The notes under the pieces are model-generated. The model did not search any database. It was not told where the DNA came from and was given only the letters and a program-made list of their open reading frames with translations. A DNA stretch of 64,000 nucleotides, taken from Dryas octopetala. Lineage: Eukaryota; Streptophyta; Magnoliopsida; Rosales; Rosaceae. The position numbers and the translations under genes are program-made. Each line of letters starts with the position of its first letter. Positions within the stretch are counted from its first letter, which is position 1. The DNA lies in NCBI GenBank assembly GCA_963921425.1, contig OY992836.1, positions 7,579,825-7,643,824 of the forward strand. Reading direction: 5' to 3'. Positions 13,618 to 24,830 of this stretch are shown here, piece by piece.

Positions 13618-16038
13618 ATTTCGAAGAAAAGAAAAAGTATTCTTTTATATTTTAAGAAAACAAACGATCCTTCTTCATCTACACCATTTGTGATGAGCAA
13701 TATCATTCTGAGTTTCAAAGTGAAAGAGTTGAGATTGAAAGAGTCGAGGTTGATCCAAATATTGAGATTACTACTAGTACTCTTGAACGTGATCCATGAT
13801 TACGTCAAGCAATATGGAAGTATCTTGTTAATGAACAAAATAATGTTCGAAGAGCTTATATTTACTTAGGACCATGTCACCCGAAATTAAAAGATTACCT
13901 TTCCTTTTTTGACGAACGACAAATGCGCTAATTTCAAGCTTCTTGGTATTCTCAATGGCCTTGGCTTGAGTATTCAATTAGTAGTGACAAGACATTTTGT
14001 TTTCCTTGCTTCCTTTTTGATACTAACCCCCTTTTTCATCCTACATTTACCATGGATAGGTATCCACATTGGAAAAAGGTTAATGATGGGAAACAATGTG
14101 GTGTTCGTAAGCATATAAGGACTGTAAACTCAACTCATCATCAAAATATGCAGAATTGAGATCTCTAGAAAAACCTCTCTGCACATATTGATGTACACAT
14201 AATCATCAAAATAAGTGGAGCAAAACCGATTGCGTCTTAGGACAACAATAGAGGGTGTTAGGCTTCTAGCAAATCAAGGATTGGCTTTTAGAGGTGATGA
14301 TGAATCTAGTAGCTCATCCAATCGAGGCAATTGCATTGAACTTGTTAAAATGTTTTCAAAATTGAATACTAACATTGCAAATGTTGCCTTAAAGAATGCT
14401 CCTCATAATGGAAAGTATATTGCACCCGAAATTCCAAAAGAAATCCTACATATTATGGCTAACAAAGTGAGGAAGAAGATTCGTGCGGAAATTGGGGATA
14501 AACCATATTGTATTCTTGTTGATGAATCGGTTAATCTATCTAGTAAGGAACAAATGACTATTATTTTAAGGTTTGTTGATTGTAATGGCCTTATTCAAGA
14601 ACTATTTTTTGCCATTGGGAGTGTTCTCAACACTACATCCATAACTCTTAAGAATCATATATGCAAGGTGCTTACTAGTTACAATCTTCAAGCGAAAAAT
14701 ATGTGTGGCTAAGGATATGATGGTGCTAGCAATATGAGTGGCGCATGCAACGGGTTACAAGCATTATTCCTTCAAGATTGCCTATATGCTTATTATGTGC
14801 ATTGTTTTGCTCATCGCCTTCAACTAGCTTTAAATGTTGCAGCTAGAGGTGTGTCTAATACTTGAAATTTTTATTCTAAGTTAACTTCCATTGTGAATTT
14901 TGTTGATTCTTTTGCCAAGCGTCATTGTGAATTACAAGCTATTCGGCAAGAGGAAATTCAAGATTTGTTAGATGCTGGAAAACTTGAGACAGGTACAGGG
15001 AAAAATCAAATTTGTGTTTTATCACGAGCAGAAGCTACTCGTTAGGGGTCTCATTTTCGTTTTCGTAGAAGCTTAATTGAGTTATTTGCTTCAACTAGTA
15101 CAATGCTTCAAAAAATGCTTTTAAGTGGAATCAACAAAGATATGCGTGGGGAAGCCAATAGTCTTCTTAATTGGATGACATCTTTTGGTTTTGTGTTTAA
15201 CTTGCTTTTATTGAATAAGGTTATGGAAATCACTAACTTTTTTTCTCAAGAATTGCAGAACAAATCTCAAGACATTGTACATGTTTTGAATTTTGTTTCA
15301 ACAACAAAATTATTTCTCCAAGAGTTGAGAGAAAATGGATGAGATATTTTTCTGAAAAGTGTGGAATCATTTTGTGAATTACATGAAATCATTATGCCTG
15401 ATTTGGGTGCTCGTTATAGGGTGGGTACATGTCGTTCTTATCAACAAAGGAATTCTACAACAGTTGAACATCATTATCGTGTAAATGTATTTTATGCTGT
15501 TATAGATTTTCAGTTGGTTGAGTTAGATACTAGATTTAACCCCCGAGCAATGGAACTTCTTACTCTTAGCTCATCATTGGATCCTCGTGATAGTTTCAGA
15601 TGATTTAAAACTGAACATATATGTGATCTTGCTATGAAGTACTATTCTCAAGATTTCACTCATTCTGAGTTAGTTAGTTTAAGAATGGAATGCCCCTTGT
15701 ATGAGGTAGACATGCGTTCTGATCCCAAGTTCCATAATACATCTTCTATTTCTGATTTATGTTGTTAGTTAGTTGAAACAAGGAAGTCAGATTTCTTTCC
15801 CATGATATATAGATTGATTTGTCTAGTGTTGACTCTTCATGTTTCTATTGTAACAACGGAGCGAGCATTTTCATCTTTGAAGATTATTAAAACTCGACTT
15901 CGAAACAAGATAGAAGATGAGTTTCTTGATGATTGTATGATTCTCCACATTGAAAGAGAGCTTTCTGATACTGTAAGTACAGATTTAGTAATTAAGGATT
16001 TTTATGTTTTGAAGAAGCGCAGGGTTCAATTTGCATAG
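13618..16038 (+). pseudogene. hAT-superfamily transposase (TTF-type zinc finger / ZMYM1-like) pseudogene
   Basis: Decayed transposase of the plant 'TTF-type, hAT dimerisation' family. In order: remnants of the TTF finger region (RFQASW-like near 13930, FCFPCFLF near 14000), then a long conserved frame from 14215. That frame has catalytic-core stretches (ILVDESVNLSSKEQM about 14512; GYDGASNMSG about 14713; HCFAHRLQLALN about 14801) and a C-terminal hAT dimerisation block (TTERAFSSLKIIKTRLRNK about 15853-15910). From 14215 to 16038 everything stays in one frame, interrupted only by in-frame stops at about 14710, 14863, 15043, 15340, 15601 and 15767. Upstream of 14200 there are further stops and at least one frame shift. 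Element ends are probably near 12850-12920 (GGGCTGGATGTGCTCCAGCC) and 16235 (TCCTGGCTCCGTCCCTGATT). No function is expected. Confidence 0.9.
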
Positions 16039-16353
16039 TCTTATCTTGTATTTGCATTGCATGTTTCATTGTTTTTATTGTTGTTTTCTAGTCTATGTTT
16101 TTGTATAGATATGCATTTTGAGGGATAAGACTCACTATGTCCCCCATAACTAGGTGTATATTTTTTATTTATTAATGAAATTTCAGTGTACTGTCAATGT
16201 TTTTATTAATTTAGCCTTCTCGAGTTCTAAATCCTGGCTCCGTCCCTGATTGAACATATGCAAGATGACCACCATTCAATTCGACCACTTATGGGGTTAT
16301 TTCAATAGGGGAAATCTTCTACCATTCTTACAATTACTGTTGTCTAAGCTTTT

Positions 16354-17930
16354 TGTTGGAATATGCACTTATGCAAATCGTTTTATTAAACGTATTGTGT
16401 ATATTTCTAATATCAATGAGCAAACTTGTCTTTTATGTTTCATCCTTCATATACATACTATATCCTTATATATGTGTATATGCAAAAAAGAGGTCCATGA
16501 TTTCATATTAAGAGAATACTGTCATAAAGAAGATAGGACAATGAGACTTATATCTCTTAGTACTTGAAATCTAAACAGTTCCTAGTTGTAGGATTGATAA
16601 CTAGACAATATCAATTCAGTAAAGCCAACATGATCTATCTCTGCTTAATGTCTAGGATAATTGGTCTCAGATTATCGGTGTAGAGACACTAAGAGAAGAT
16701 CATGGGTGCCAATAAATGGTTTACTGAACGTGACCGATATAACAATACCTGTTATAGAGTATTACTTACACGTCAGCAGAAATTCGTTAAGTCTTGATAA
16801 TACAACTGATCTCTAGACTTGAGACACCATAGTTGTCCTATGCGTTCGGTCCCTATGCTTTGACTGTATCATAAGGCTAGATTCCTATAGTATAGCTAAA
16901 TGTACAAATTGGGTATAGTCACTAACGTATGGGAGCATGTGTGTGTTCAACACAGGATCTATCACTCCTTGTGATATGAGAGATGTTTCAAGAGACAACA
17001 GATGATTAGATTCAAGAATTTTTGGCCAAAGTACTAGATCATAGAAACAAGGTTTCATAGTCGAATAGAATCTATACATAAGTGTTGGGTCTCAAGGATT
17101 ATGCTAAGGTTGACCATAATTCAAGAACATAGGATGATAAAGAGACTGTATTGTATTGCAATTGAAGACTGAATAGGTTTTTATCTCTTCTGATTAATCT
17201 GGGTAGTTATGATACTCTGCTAGGCGTTAATCTTGACTTGTGGAGACCTAAGGGTAAAATGATATTTTACCTAAATTGGGTTATTTTGAGAACGTGTCTC
17301 AATCCACTATCGGATTCAATTAGAACCTAAGAGGGTCACACACCAATAGGTGTGCGATAGTATTAGAAATGGGCTTGGACAAAATTAATTAATGGGTTAA
17401 TTAATTGGGCCTAAATGATAATAGAAAGAATATTAAAGTGATGGGCTTTTGGGCTTATTAATTAATTAAGAGTTAATATATTAATTAAATTAAATAATTA
17501 AATGGTTAATTATCTAGTCAAATGGATCAACTAACTTAGTCCATAAGACTAGGTGGCCGGTCCCCCTTTGTGGAACAAGAGTGTTCTATTCAAGTCTATT
17601 TATATAGGCTTCGAGTCAAGTGTTTGACTAAGTGAAACTTCAAATAAATCACTTTACGTTCTTTCTATTAAAATGTCATTCTTAAGAAAGAGAGTTAGCA
17701 CTCCCATTCTTCAAGGATTGAAGACTAATTAGAGGTCATACATCTTTGTGTAACCAGAAGGACTAAATGGGGGAGAGCTTGTGAATTCGCACCTTCATAG
17801 GCTTCCAATCAAGAGAACAAGGTATAAATCATATTTTGTAAATCATATATATTATTGTATCATATCTCAATTTGAAGTATGATCGTGTAAAATTTATTTC
17901 CCGTTGCGTTTATATGATTATTTTCTAACA
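16354..17930. mobile_element. Solo LTR (1577 bp) with perfect 5-bp target-site duplication
   Basis: Begins TGTTGGAA and ends TTCTAACA, the 5'-TG...CA-3' inverted ends of an LTR. It is flanked by identical CTTTT (16349-16353 and 17931-17935). No PBS, polypurine tract or coding domain is inside, and no second LTR is in the window, so this is a recombined solo LTR. It lies just downstream of the hAT pseudogene. Family (copia or gypsy) cannot be told from an LTR alone. Confidence 0.88.
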
Positions 17931-18214
17931 CTTTTCATTTCCCACTTTTATTGATGTTAGTTGGCAATAGAGTTTTGAGATAATATTTATGAGTGCTGCT
18001 ATTTGCACACCCTAAATTTCTCTTTGCACACCCTTTTTTGGCAAAAAAAAAAAAACTCAAGGAAAAAGACCATTTGGCCCTTCCCTCACCCACACACCCC
18101 CATCCATTTTTCTTTTTGCACACCCTCCCTAAACAGAAAAAAAAAACACACACCCAAAACTCACACACCCCATCCCCATCTCCCCCCCCCCCGTACACAC
18201 CCCCTCCCCACCTC

Positions 18215-18560
18215 TCCACCATGCTGCACCACCCTCCCCGCGCGCAGCACCACCACCGTGCGCCCACCACCCTGCTGCACCACCCTCCCCGCGCCCACCA
18301 CCATGTTGCACTACCCTCCCCGCGCGTAGCACCACCACCGTGCGCCCACCACCCTGCTGCACCACCCTCCCCGCGCCCACCACCATGCTGCACTACCCTC
18401 CCAGCGCGCAGCACCACCACCTTGCGCCCACCACCCTGCTGCACCACCCTCCCCGCGCGCAGCACCACCACCGTGCGCCCACCACCCTGCTGCACCACTC
18501 TCCTCGTGCCCACCACCATGCACCACCCCTCTCTCTCCTCCCTGCTGCACCACTCTCCCC
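18215..18560. repeat. GC-rich minisatellite, unit about 50 bp
   Basis: Repeated CTGCACCACCCTCCCC-GCGC-(G)CAGCACCACCACC-type units with variable deletions lie inside the element at 17991-19292. Every frame on both strands stays open here because of composition (Pro/His-rich or Gly/Val/Trp-rich), which explains the long spurious ORFs. Confidence 0.85.
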
Positions 18561-18608
18561 GCGCCCAACCCAGCCCCGACCACCCCAGCCCTCCAGCCAC
18601 CGCGCGCA

Positions 18609-18609
<1 letters not shown>

Positions 18610-18654
<45 letters not shown>
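18610..18654. repeat. (CT)n microsatellite
   Basis: A pure CT run of about 45 bp inside the long-TIR element. Confidence 0.97.
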
Positions 18655-18658
<4 letters not shown>

Positions 18659-18700
18659 CACCCAGCAGACAGCCAAACAAATTAAAAAAAAAAATGCAGC

Positions 18701-18829
18701 GGGTTCGGCGGACCAGTGCCGAACCTGGTGGTTAATTTCGTTCGACAGGTACCCGCCGAATAGAATAGGATTGTTCGGTGGGTACTTACCGAACGAAACC
18801 ATCGGGTTCGGCACTGGTCCGCCGAACCC
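18701..18829. repeat. Perfect 25-bp GC-rich inverted repeat with 79-bp loop
   Basis: 18701-18725 (starts GGGTTCGGCGGACC) is the exact reverse complement of 18805-18829. Inside the loop, further short GTTCGG/CCGAAC motifs (about 18739-18793) extend the symmetry. This is the central palindrome of the long-TIR element. Confidence 0.92.
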
Positions 18830-19300
18830 ACTCCAATTTTTTTTTTTTTAAGTTATCTTCTCTCTGGCACGCGACGGTGAGCTAGCTGCGAGGAAGGTGG
18901 TGGCGCGCGGTGGTGGTTCTGCGAGGAATGTGGTGCTGCTGGTGCGAGGAAGGTGGTGATCGGCGGAGGGAAAAAAACAGAGCAAGGGGGAGGAGTCGGA
19001 GAGGAGAGGAGAAGAGGGGAGGGCTCGGGGGGAGGTGGTTGGGGTGGGGGGAAGAAGAAGAAGATAAAGGGTGGAGGGTGCGACGGTGAAGAAAAAAAAA
19101 AATTTGCAGGTGAGGGAAATTTGCAGGTGAGGGAATTTTGCAGGTGAGGGGTGGGGTGTGTACGGGGGGGAGATGGGGATGGGGTGTGTGGGTGAGGGAA
19201 GGGCCAAAGGGTCTTTTCCTTTGAGTTTTTTTTTTTTTTTTTTAAGAAAGGGTGTGCAAAGAGAAATTTAGGGTGTGCAAATAGCAACACTCATATTTAT

Positions 19301-19935
19301 AGTCATTATTAAATGGCTAGAGACTAGAGTTTTAATTTTTAATTTTTTGGTATATTTTTAAAAGAGTAAGATTGTTGAAATTAATTAGGGAAGAGAGTAG
19401 GAGAAATAGATAATAAAGGTTAGAATAGTCTTTATATGACAAGTAATTAATGAGATGGATTCAATAATATTAATATTTTAAATGATAAGACATTTCTATA
19501 TTATTAGGGCAATCTAGCATTGCTCTATTAAATATCCACTAAATCAACACACAATTGTTGGAGTAATCCAGTTAAAAAAAGCACATAATTGTTCCTTATC
19601 CACCAAAATTCGATACCACTTTTCCCTAATAAAAAAAAAAAGGAACCAATCATCGGACAATCTAGATAGTATATACGGGTGTTGAGTGATAAGACCACCC
19701 ACTAAAAATTTGTTACTTATATCATAAATGTATATATATATATATATAAGGAAAATAGAGAAACATATATCATGAACCGCAATTTAAGGATGGCAAACAC
19801 ATCTAAACCCCAAATCCAATACCAAACTTAACCAAGAGACCCTGCGTTCTGTGTCCCTGGTGCTCTCTCTTCTCTCTCGATCCCAGGTACTCTCTCTCAT
19901 GGCACTCTCCCATTCCTGGTCCAGCAACGCCATTA
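19301..19935 (+). promoter_or_regulatory. Upstream region of the MIZ1-like gene
   Basis: AT-rich, with a TATATATA run ending in ATAAGG at about 19731-19750, some 190 bp before the ATG. This is a plausible TATA element but also a plain TA repeat. A pyrimidine-rich CTCTCTCTTCTCTCTC leader (about 19861-19900) precedes the start. Confidence 0.4.
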
Positions 19936-20679
19936 ATGGGGGAGCCAAAATCTCCATCAGAAGATCAGGCTCCGGCAGCCTCCTCTCGCCACGTACCACC
20001 AGCGCCGCCACTGCCCCGCAACACATCGACCTCCCTTGTCCAGCCAACCCTAAAAAAGAAGAGCAAACCAAAAGTACTCCGCGTCTTCCGATCCGTCTTC
20101 CGGTCCTTCCCCATCATCACAACCGCCACATGCAAGATGCCGTCGCTCCCCGGCGGCAGGCTGGATCCTAGCCGGACGATATCGTCCGGCAACAAGGTCA
20201 GCGGTACCCTTTTTGGGTACCGCAAAGGCCGCGTGAGCCTTTCGGTGCAAGAAACCCCAAAGTGCCTTCCCACTCTGGTGATCGAGTTGGCCATGCAGAC
20301 CAACGTGTTGCAAAAGGAGATGACCTCCGGGATGGTGAGGATTGCGTTGGAATGCGAGAAGAGGCAGGAGAAGGATAAGACGAAGCTGATGAACGAGAAG
20401 GTGTGGACCATGTTTTCTAATGGGAAGAAACTTGGCTACGCGGTCAGGAGGGACCCCACCGAGGACGACTTGAGTGTCATGGAGGTCCTCAAGGCCATCA
20501 CCACGGGCGCGGGCGTGCTGCCCGGGAAGTCCGTGGTAGAGGGCCCGGATGGCGAGATCGCCTACATGCGGGCCCTCTTCGACCGCGTAGTCGGCTCCAA
20601 AGACTCCGAGACGTTGTACATGTTGAGCCCCGACGGAAATAATGGGCCCGAGCTCAGTATTTTCTTTGTAAGGATTTGA
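19936..20679 (+). CDS. MIZU-KUSSEI 1-like protein (DUF617)
   Basis: Intronless 247-aa protein. After a low-complexity N-terminus (about 1-60, Pro/Ser/Lys-rich) and a variable linker, the DUF617 domain spans about 87-247. Recognisable blocks are KVSGTLFGYRKGRVSLSVQ, ELAMQTNVLQKEM, GMVRIALECE, VWTMFSNGKKLGYAVRR, GAGVLPG, YMRALFDRVVGSKDSE and SPDGNNGPELSIFFVRI. The founding member MIZ1 is needed for root hydrotropism and works at ER membranes; most paralogues are uncharacterised, so a tropism role for this one is inference only. Single-exon structure is normal for the family. The first ATG of the frame is used. Confidence 0.93.
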   Translation: MGEPKSPSEDQAPAASSRHVPPAPPLPRNTSTSLVQPTLKKKSKPKVLRVFRSVFRSFPIITTATCKMPSLPGGRLDPSRTISSGNKVSGTLFGYRKGRVSLSVQETPKCLPTLVIELAMQTNVLQKEMTSGMVRIALECEKRQEKDKTKLMNEKVWTMFSNGKKLGYAVRRDPTEDDLSVMEVLKAITTGAGVLPGKSVVEGPDGEIAYMRALFDRVVGSKDSETLYMLSPDGNNGPELSIFFVRI

Positions 20680-22060
20680 CATACACAAATCGTACGCTAG
20701 GGAATTAAGGCTACTCTGCATGGTGAATATATATTCACGTCATCATGACCGGTGTGCTCTTTTTATTCCTTACTTAAGAAAGATGGATCGATCGATCAGT
20801 GTGTATCTTTTTGTTCTTGCACGTTTGATTACCTTTTCTGTACAATATTTGTAGATATATTGACACATGAAAAAAGATAGATTCTCTACAAGTCCTTCAA
20901 AGGCTGTTACGTGCTATATCTTGTGTTTTGTTGGATGTGTCGGAGTTTAAGATAGCATTACGCGTGCACACTGAAAGATTCATTTTAGTTATGGTTAATT
21001 GCCTTGAGATATCATAAATTCAAGTGTCTTAAATAAAGCTGACGACAAGCTAATTAGCTTTTTAGTCAATAAAAGATATATAAATGTTGATGTGATATTA
21101 ATAGTGGGGCAAATAGTATTTTCTAAAGTTAATAAGAAAAACCTAAAAGAAAAAAATCGGACAAAAATGGTAGAAAAATCAAACGTATATATGGACGTGA
21201 GAGGAAGGGAGGAGAAAACAGAAGCACCATTGTTGCTGATGATGCTTTGACGTTTAATTTCCACTCCATCACTACAGCAACTATAATTCTATGCGTGAAA
21301 AGTTTCGATCCACAAAAAGAACTTATTTCTCTCTCCACATCATTTTTCGTATTTTTGGGCACTAAATCACATATTACTTTTATGGCACATTAATTTATGG
21401 TTTAGTTATATATAATAGGAGTAGAATGAATGAGACTCATTCTCATTCTATTTCAAGCATGTGTTTATTTATATTGGGAAATAAAAAAAATAAGTACGAC
21501 TCACTTCAAAATCAGGAATAACTCCCCTAATTTCATTTCTTGGGGAGGACATAATATTGACTCACATTCCATCAGGAGTCATTAATTCATGCCAAAAGTA
21601 CCATGAATTTTTTTAATAATCCCAAAATCCTCATTAAAAAAATAAAATATTTTTAACAACCCTCAAACTTTTTAATAATTAAACCTGGTTTCATTTCGAT
21701 TCATGATCGTTTTTAAACACAAGAGTGAAAATCAACTTCATTTTCATTCTCATTCCAAATAATTAGTAAACAACTTAATGAGCTAGAATGACTCATCCTC
21801 ACTCCAATTTCTTCTCTCACTCATTAATTCTCACTCCGATTCATTTTCTCTCTCATTCCATGTTAGTAAATGTGATCATATGGCATGCTGACTTACTTGG
21901 GATGGGAATCAAACATCCTTCATTTAGTTTTGTGTCCAAAAGTGACGCGAGCCCACATGAAATCATGAATGAGATTATTCCCAATATTGGGGGAATGAGA
22001 TTCCTTAGAGGGATCCAACAAATGGAAGACGTGGGGGAGGGGGGGAATCAGAATAAAAAT
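20680..22060. other. Intergenic, no gene seen
   Basis: Presumed 3' flank of the MIZ1-like gene, then AT-rich sequence. About 21420-22010 contains repeated GAATGAG/CTCATTC motifs in both orientations and is probably an old transposon remnant. No convincing reading frame. Confidence 0.5.
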
Positions 22061-22577
22061 TTGGCTCAATTACAAAATGTACCCACCAATTATAAGAGGT
22101 ATTTCAGATTGGTTCATGTACATAAAATTGTTTTAGATTAGTACACTAACTAATAGAAAGTTATAAAATAGTACATTCGTTACAAATTTCATTAATAAGG
22201 ATGTTAAATGTCAGTGTAGACAATGGTAACATGGATTTTTTGAATGATGTGGACACTAAATTTAAACCACATAGATTAATGATGTCATATTTAATTTTAT
22301 TTTTACAGGTTTAAAATTTTTGTTAGGTTTTTTTAATTTTAATCAATGTGACATTATTAATCGAGGTGAAGCAAATTTGGTAACTACATCATTCAAAAAA
22401 TTCACATCATCGTTGTCCAAAGTGGCATTTAACTATAATTTTTTGACAGAATTCATAGAGAATGTGCTATTTTGTAGCTTTTTATTAGTTAGTGGATTAA
22501 TCTGAAACATTTTTTTGTTTATAAACCAATATGATGAAATACCCATATAATTGGTGGGTGTATTTGTAATTGATCCT
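22061..22577. mobile_element. Foldback MITE, TCAATTACAAA-ended family (copy 1)
   Basis: The left end (CTCAATTACAAAATGTACCC, then ACCAATTATAAGAGGTATTTC) pairs with the right end (complement: ATCAATTACAAATACACCCA, then CCAATTATATGGGTATTTC). The arms continue inward imperfectly, for example ATGATGTGGACA at about 22243 against TGTGAATTTTTTGAATGATG near 22400. Non-coding. A related copy is at 38648-39212. Confidence 0.75.
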
Positions 22578-22720
22578 AAAATTTTCATACTAAAAATATC
22601 CTTGCATCTTTTTTGAAAATAAAAAATGCCCGCACTTTAATTTGGAGCAACCCCCAATTTCGCCTAATATCAGTTTTGATAGGCAGTGACTAAAGCACCA
22701 TTTGACAACATTGGGCAATT

Positions 22721-22937
22721 AGTAACACCCCTTCTGACTGGGGCTAGGTCTTTTGCTTGTTTAGGTTTTTGTTTTTAGTTTGTTTACTTTGTTTCCCATT
22801 TGGGCCTTCATGTTTGGGTTGTGCATTGTTGTTTTTTTTTTTTGGTTGTGCGCCTTTGGACTCTGGCCTTATATTTTCTCTACCTTTTAGGCTCTTTTAA
22901 TGCAATCTCTATTTCGACCAAAAAAAAAAAAAAACAG
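22721..22937 (+). mobile_element. 5'-truncated LINE tail with poly-A and 9-bp TSD
   Basis: A roughly 200-bp T/G-rich 3' UTR of the type seen in plant L1 elements (ends ...GGCTCTTTTAATGCAATCTC...) closes with an A-run at about 22920-22934. It is flanked by TGGGCAATT at 22712-22720 and 22938-22946. The direct repeat plus poly-A is the signature of target-primed reverse transcription. Confidence 0.8.
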
Positions 22938-23292
22938 TGGGCAATTTTCATAAACAGCTTCAAATACTGTTGCGCCGTATAATGCTCATCATGATTTAGA
23001 GCAAGTTATAGAATATACTTTTGAAAGATACAAAATGCAAACTAAAGTCGTGTTTAGGCCTTTATCTTATTAGTTCGTCGAATATTGTTTCATTTATTTC
23101 AATTGATAATGAATAGAAAAACCCAAGACATTATCTATATCTCTTAGGTGAAATTTTTGGGAATTCCAAATATGCCCTTTATTAATTAAAATATCAATAG
23201 AAACCAATTTGATTAAACATGGGTAAAATTGTAATACTAGCTACTGCTAAAATTAAAAAAAATATATATATAAAAAAAAACCACGTACTCAC

Positions 23293-23490
23293 TCCTCTAA
23301 AACAGTTGCCACCTTCTTCCAAACTCTCATGCAACATCCTTCCTCTGTAATCTCCGATAACCAAATAAACCGCTTCCAAAACCCATGTTCCTCCATACTG
23401 TTCTACCTCATCAGCCAACAACCTTTCTCTCAACAAATGGATGAAACTGAGAAAGGTTTCGCTGTAAACATCCATGTAAGTTGGTTGAAG
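23293..23490 (-). pseudogene. Isolated exon-like gene fragment, family not recognised
   Basis: A 198-bp stretch is open without stops, preceded by a consensus acceptor (TTTACAG) and followed by a consensus donor (GTGAGT). It is exactly 66 codons in phase 0. The product (FLSFIHLLRERLLADEVEQ, then GTWVLEAVYLVIGDYRGRM) has the composition of a globular domain, not of repeat DNA. No partner exons are visible on either side and it abuts a hAT-like element. Probably a captured or stranded exon of a host gene; I cannot name it. Confidence 0.45.
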
Positions 23491-23521
23491 CTGTAAACAA
23501 ATAGATGAGGTCATCTCCTCT

Positions 23522-24830
23522 TAGGGCCAGTTTGGTATTGCTGTGAGGAAAAACAGCTGTGAAGTAAAGTCAACTGTAAAGTAAAGCAATTGAGTGTTTA
23601 GTAAACTATGTTTTCAAAAGTGCTGTGAGTGCAAAAAACAGTATCAAAGTGTTTGGTAAATGTTAATGTAAAAGTGTTGTGACTGTGTATAATTCCTAAA
23701 ATGGATATGATGTTGAAAGTGTCTTTCACTTATTTGTTTGGTAAAGATAAGATGTTTTTTTACTTGTTTTTTAAATTTGTGGCTTCAAATTTTTATTAGC
23801 ATTAATTTTTTTAAGAACAACATTATTAAATAAGTATGCCTATTATTTTTTTAAGTATATTATAGTTTTGATCGTACAAATAAAATATCATAATTAATTA
23901 TTACAATATAAAATATAACTAACAATAGACATTTTTTTAAGGGAAAATTTTACAAATAGGACACATACTTTGATGACTGTTTCATTTCAGGACATTAATT
24001 TTGATTCGTGTTAATGAATGACACATACTTTTATTTTGTGTTAATTAAGGACCCTGTTTTATCTCAACTTTGGCTCGACATTAGACCTATCAAAACTCTA
24101 CCAAATTTAGTAAACTTATACTTGGTTTAAAGCTATGCATCTCCTCTTTACAACCATATAAAGATCACTTAAATTAAACATCTACAACTCCAGATAATTG
24201 GCCCAAAAGTAGGGTACCCGAAACTGTCCAATCGGACCTCTGGAAAAAAATTTGGAAAATCAAACAATTTCGGGTACCCTACTTTAGGGCCGATTATCTG
24301 GAGTTGTAGAGATCCGATTTGGATAATCTGTATATGGTTGTAAAGAGGAGATGCATATCTTTAAACCCAGTATAATTTTTCTGAGTTTGGTGGAGTTTTG
24401 ATAGGTCCAACGTCGGGCCAAAGTTGAGATAAAAACTGAAAAAAAAACATAGTCCTTAATTAACACAAAATGAAAGTATGTGTCCTTCATTAACACAAAG
24501 CAAAATTAATATCCTGAAATGAAACAACCATCAAAGTATGTGTCCTGTTTGTAAATTTTTCCCTTTTTTTAATTCAAAATAAACAAATAAAAATTATAGA
24601 AATCAATAAGGGTATTATGGGTAAAATAAAATATTCATTGTTGCTGTGATTCACTACTGCTTTCAAAAGTATCTACAAATCTGCTTTCTGTTTTTGTTGT
24701 GGGGAGTTGAGAATTGTGAAGAAAAACAATTTTTAATTTTTTTACCAAACACTAAAACTGTTGTAGGTGATTGAGAATTATCATCTACAGCAGCTTTTGG
24801 GTCCTCTACCACAATCTCAAACGAGGCCTA
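23522..24830. mobile_element. hAT-like MITE interrupted by a second element
   Basis: The left end TAGGGCCAGTTTGGTATTGC (about 23522) matches the complement of the right end (TAGGCCTCGTTTGAGATTGT, ending 24830). Further arm similarity covers the TTTGGTAA and AAAACAG..GTG motifs. The middle (23941-24563) is a separate insertion. No clear TSD remains, so the outer limits are approximate. Confidence 0.6.
23941..24563. mobile_element. Near-perfect palindromic Mutator-like MITE with 9-bp TSD
   Basis: The entire 623 bp is one inverted repeat (arms about 300 bp) around a loop near 24241-24262. Ends are GGGAAAATTTT...AAAATTTTTCCC-type, with GGTACCCTACTTT near the centre. It is flanked by identical TTTTTTTAA at 23932-23940 and 24564-24572. 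Inserted inside the hAT-like element 23522-24830. Termini match those of the element at 25449. Confidence 0.88.

Larger units (their letters stand above)
17991..19292. mobile_element. Non-autonomous long-TIR element (Mutator-like) with 8-bp TSD
   Basis: Terminal inverted repeats start GAGTGCTGCTATTTGCACAC at 17991; the right end at 19292 reads GAGTGTTGCTATTTGCACAC on the other strand. TIRs run inward roughly 180 bp, through CACACCC...CTCAAGGAAAAGACC...GGCCCTTCCCTCACCC. The TSD is a perfect ATATTTAT (17983-17990 and 19293-19300). The interior is C-rich on the left, G-rich on the right, and carries a minisatellite, a CT microsatellite and a perfect GC-rich palindrome. It encodes no transposase. 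Mutator-like rather than hAT is inferred from the long TIR. Confidence 0.88.

Noticed and set aside
17935..18814. Long open frames on both strands (Pro/His-rich and Gly/Val/Trp-rich)
   Set aside because: They lie wholly inside the GC-rich minisatellite and CT run of a transposon. Several frames stay open at once because of composition, and there is no family resemblance.
19965..20721. Minus-strand frames opposite the MIZ1-like gene
   Set aside because: Antisense shadows of a GC-rich coding exon. Only the + frame carries DUF617 motifs.
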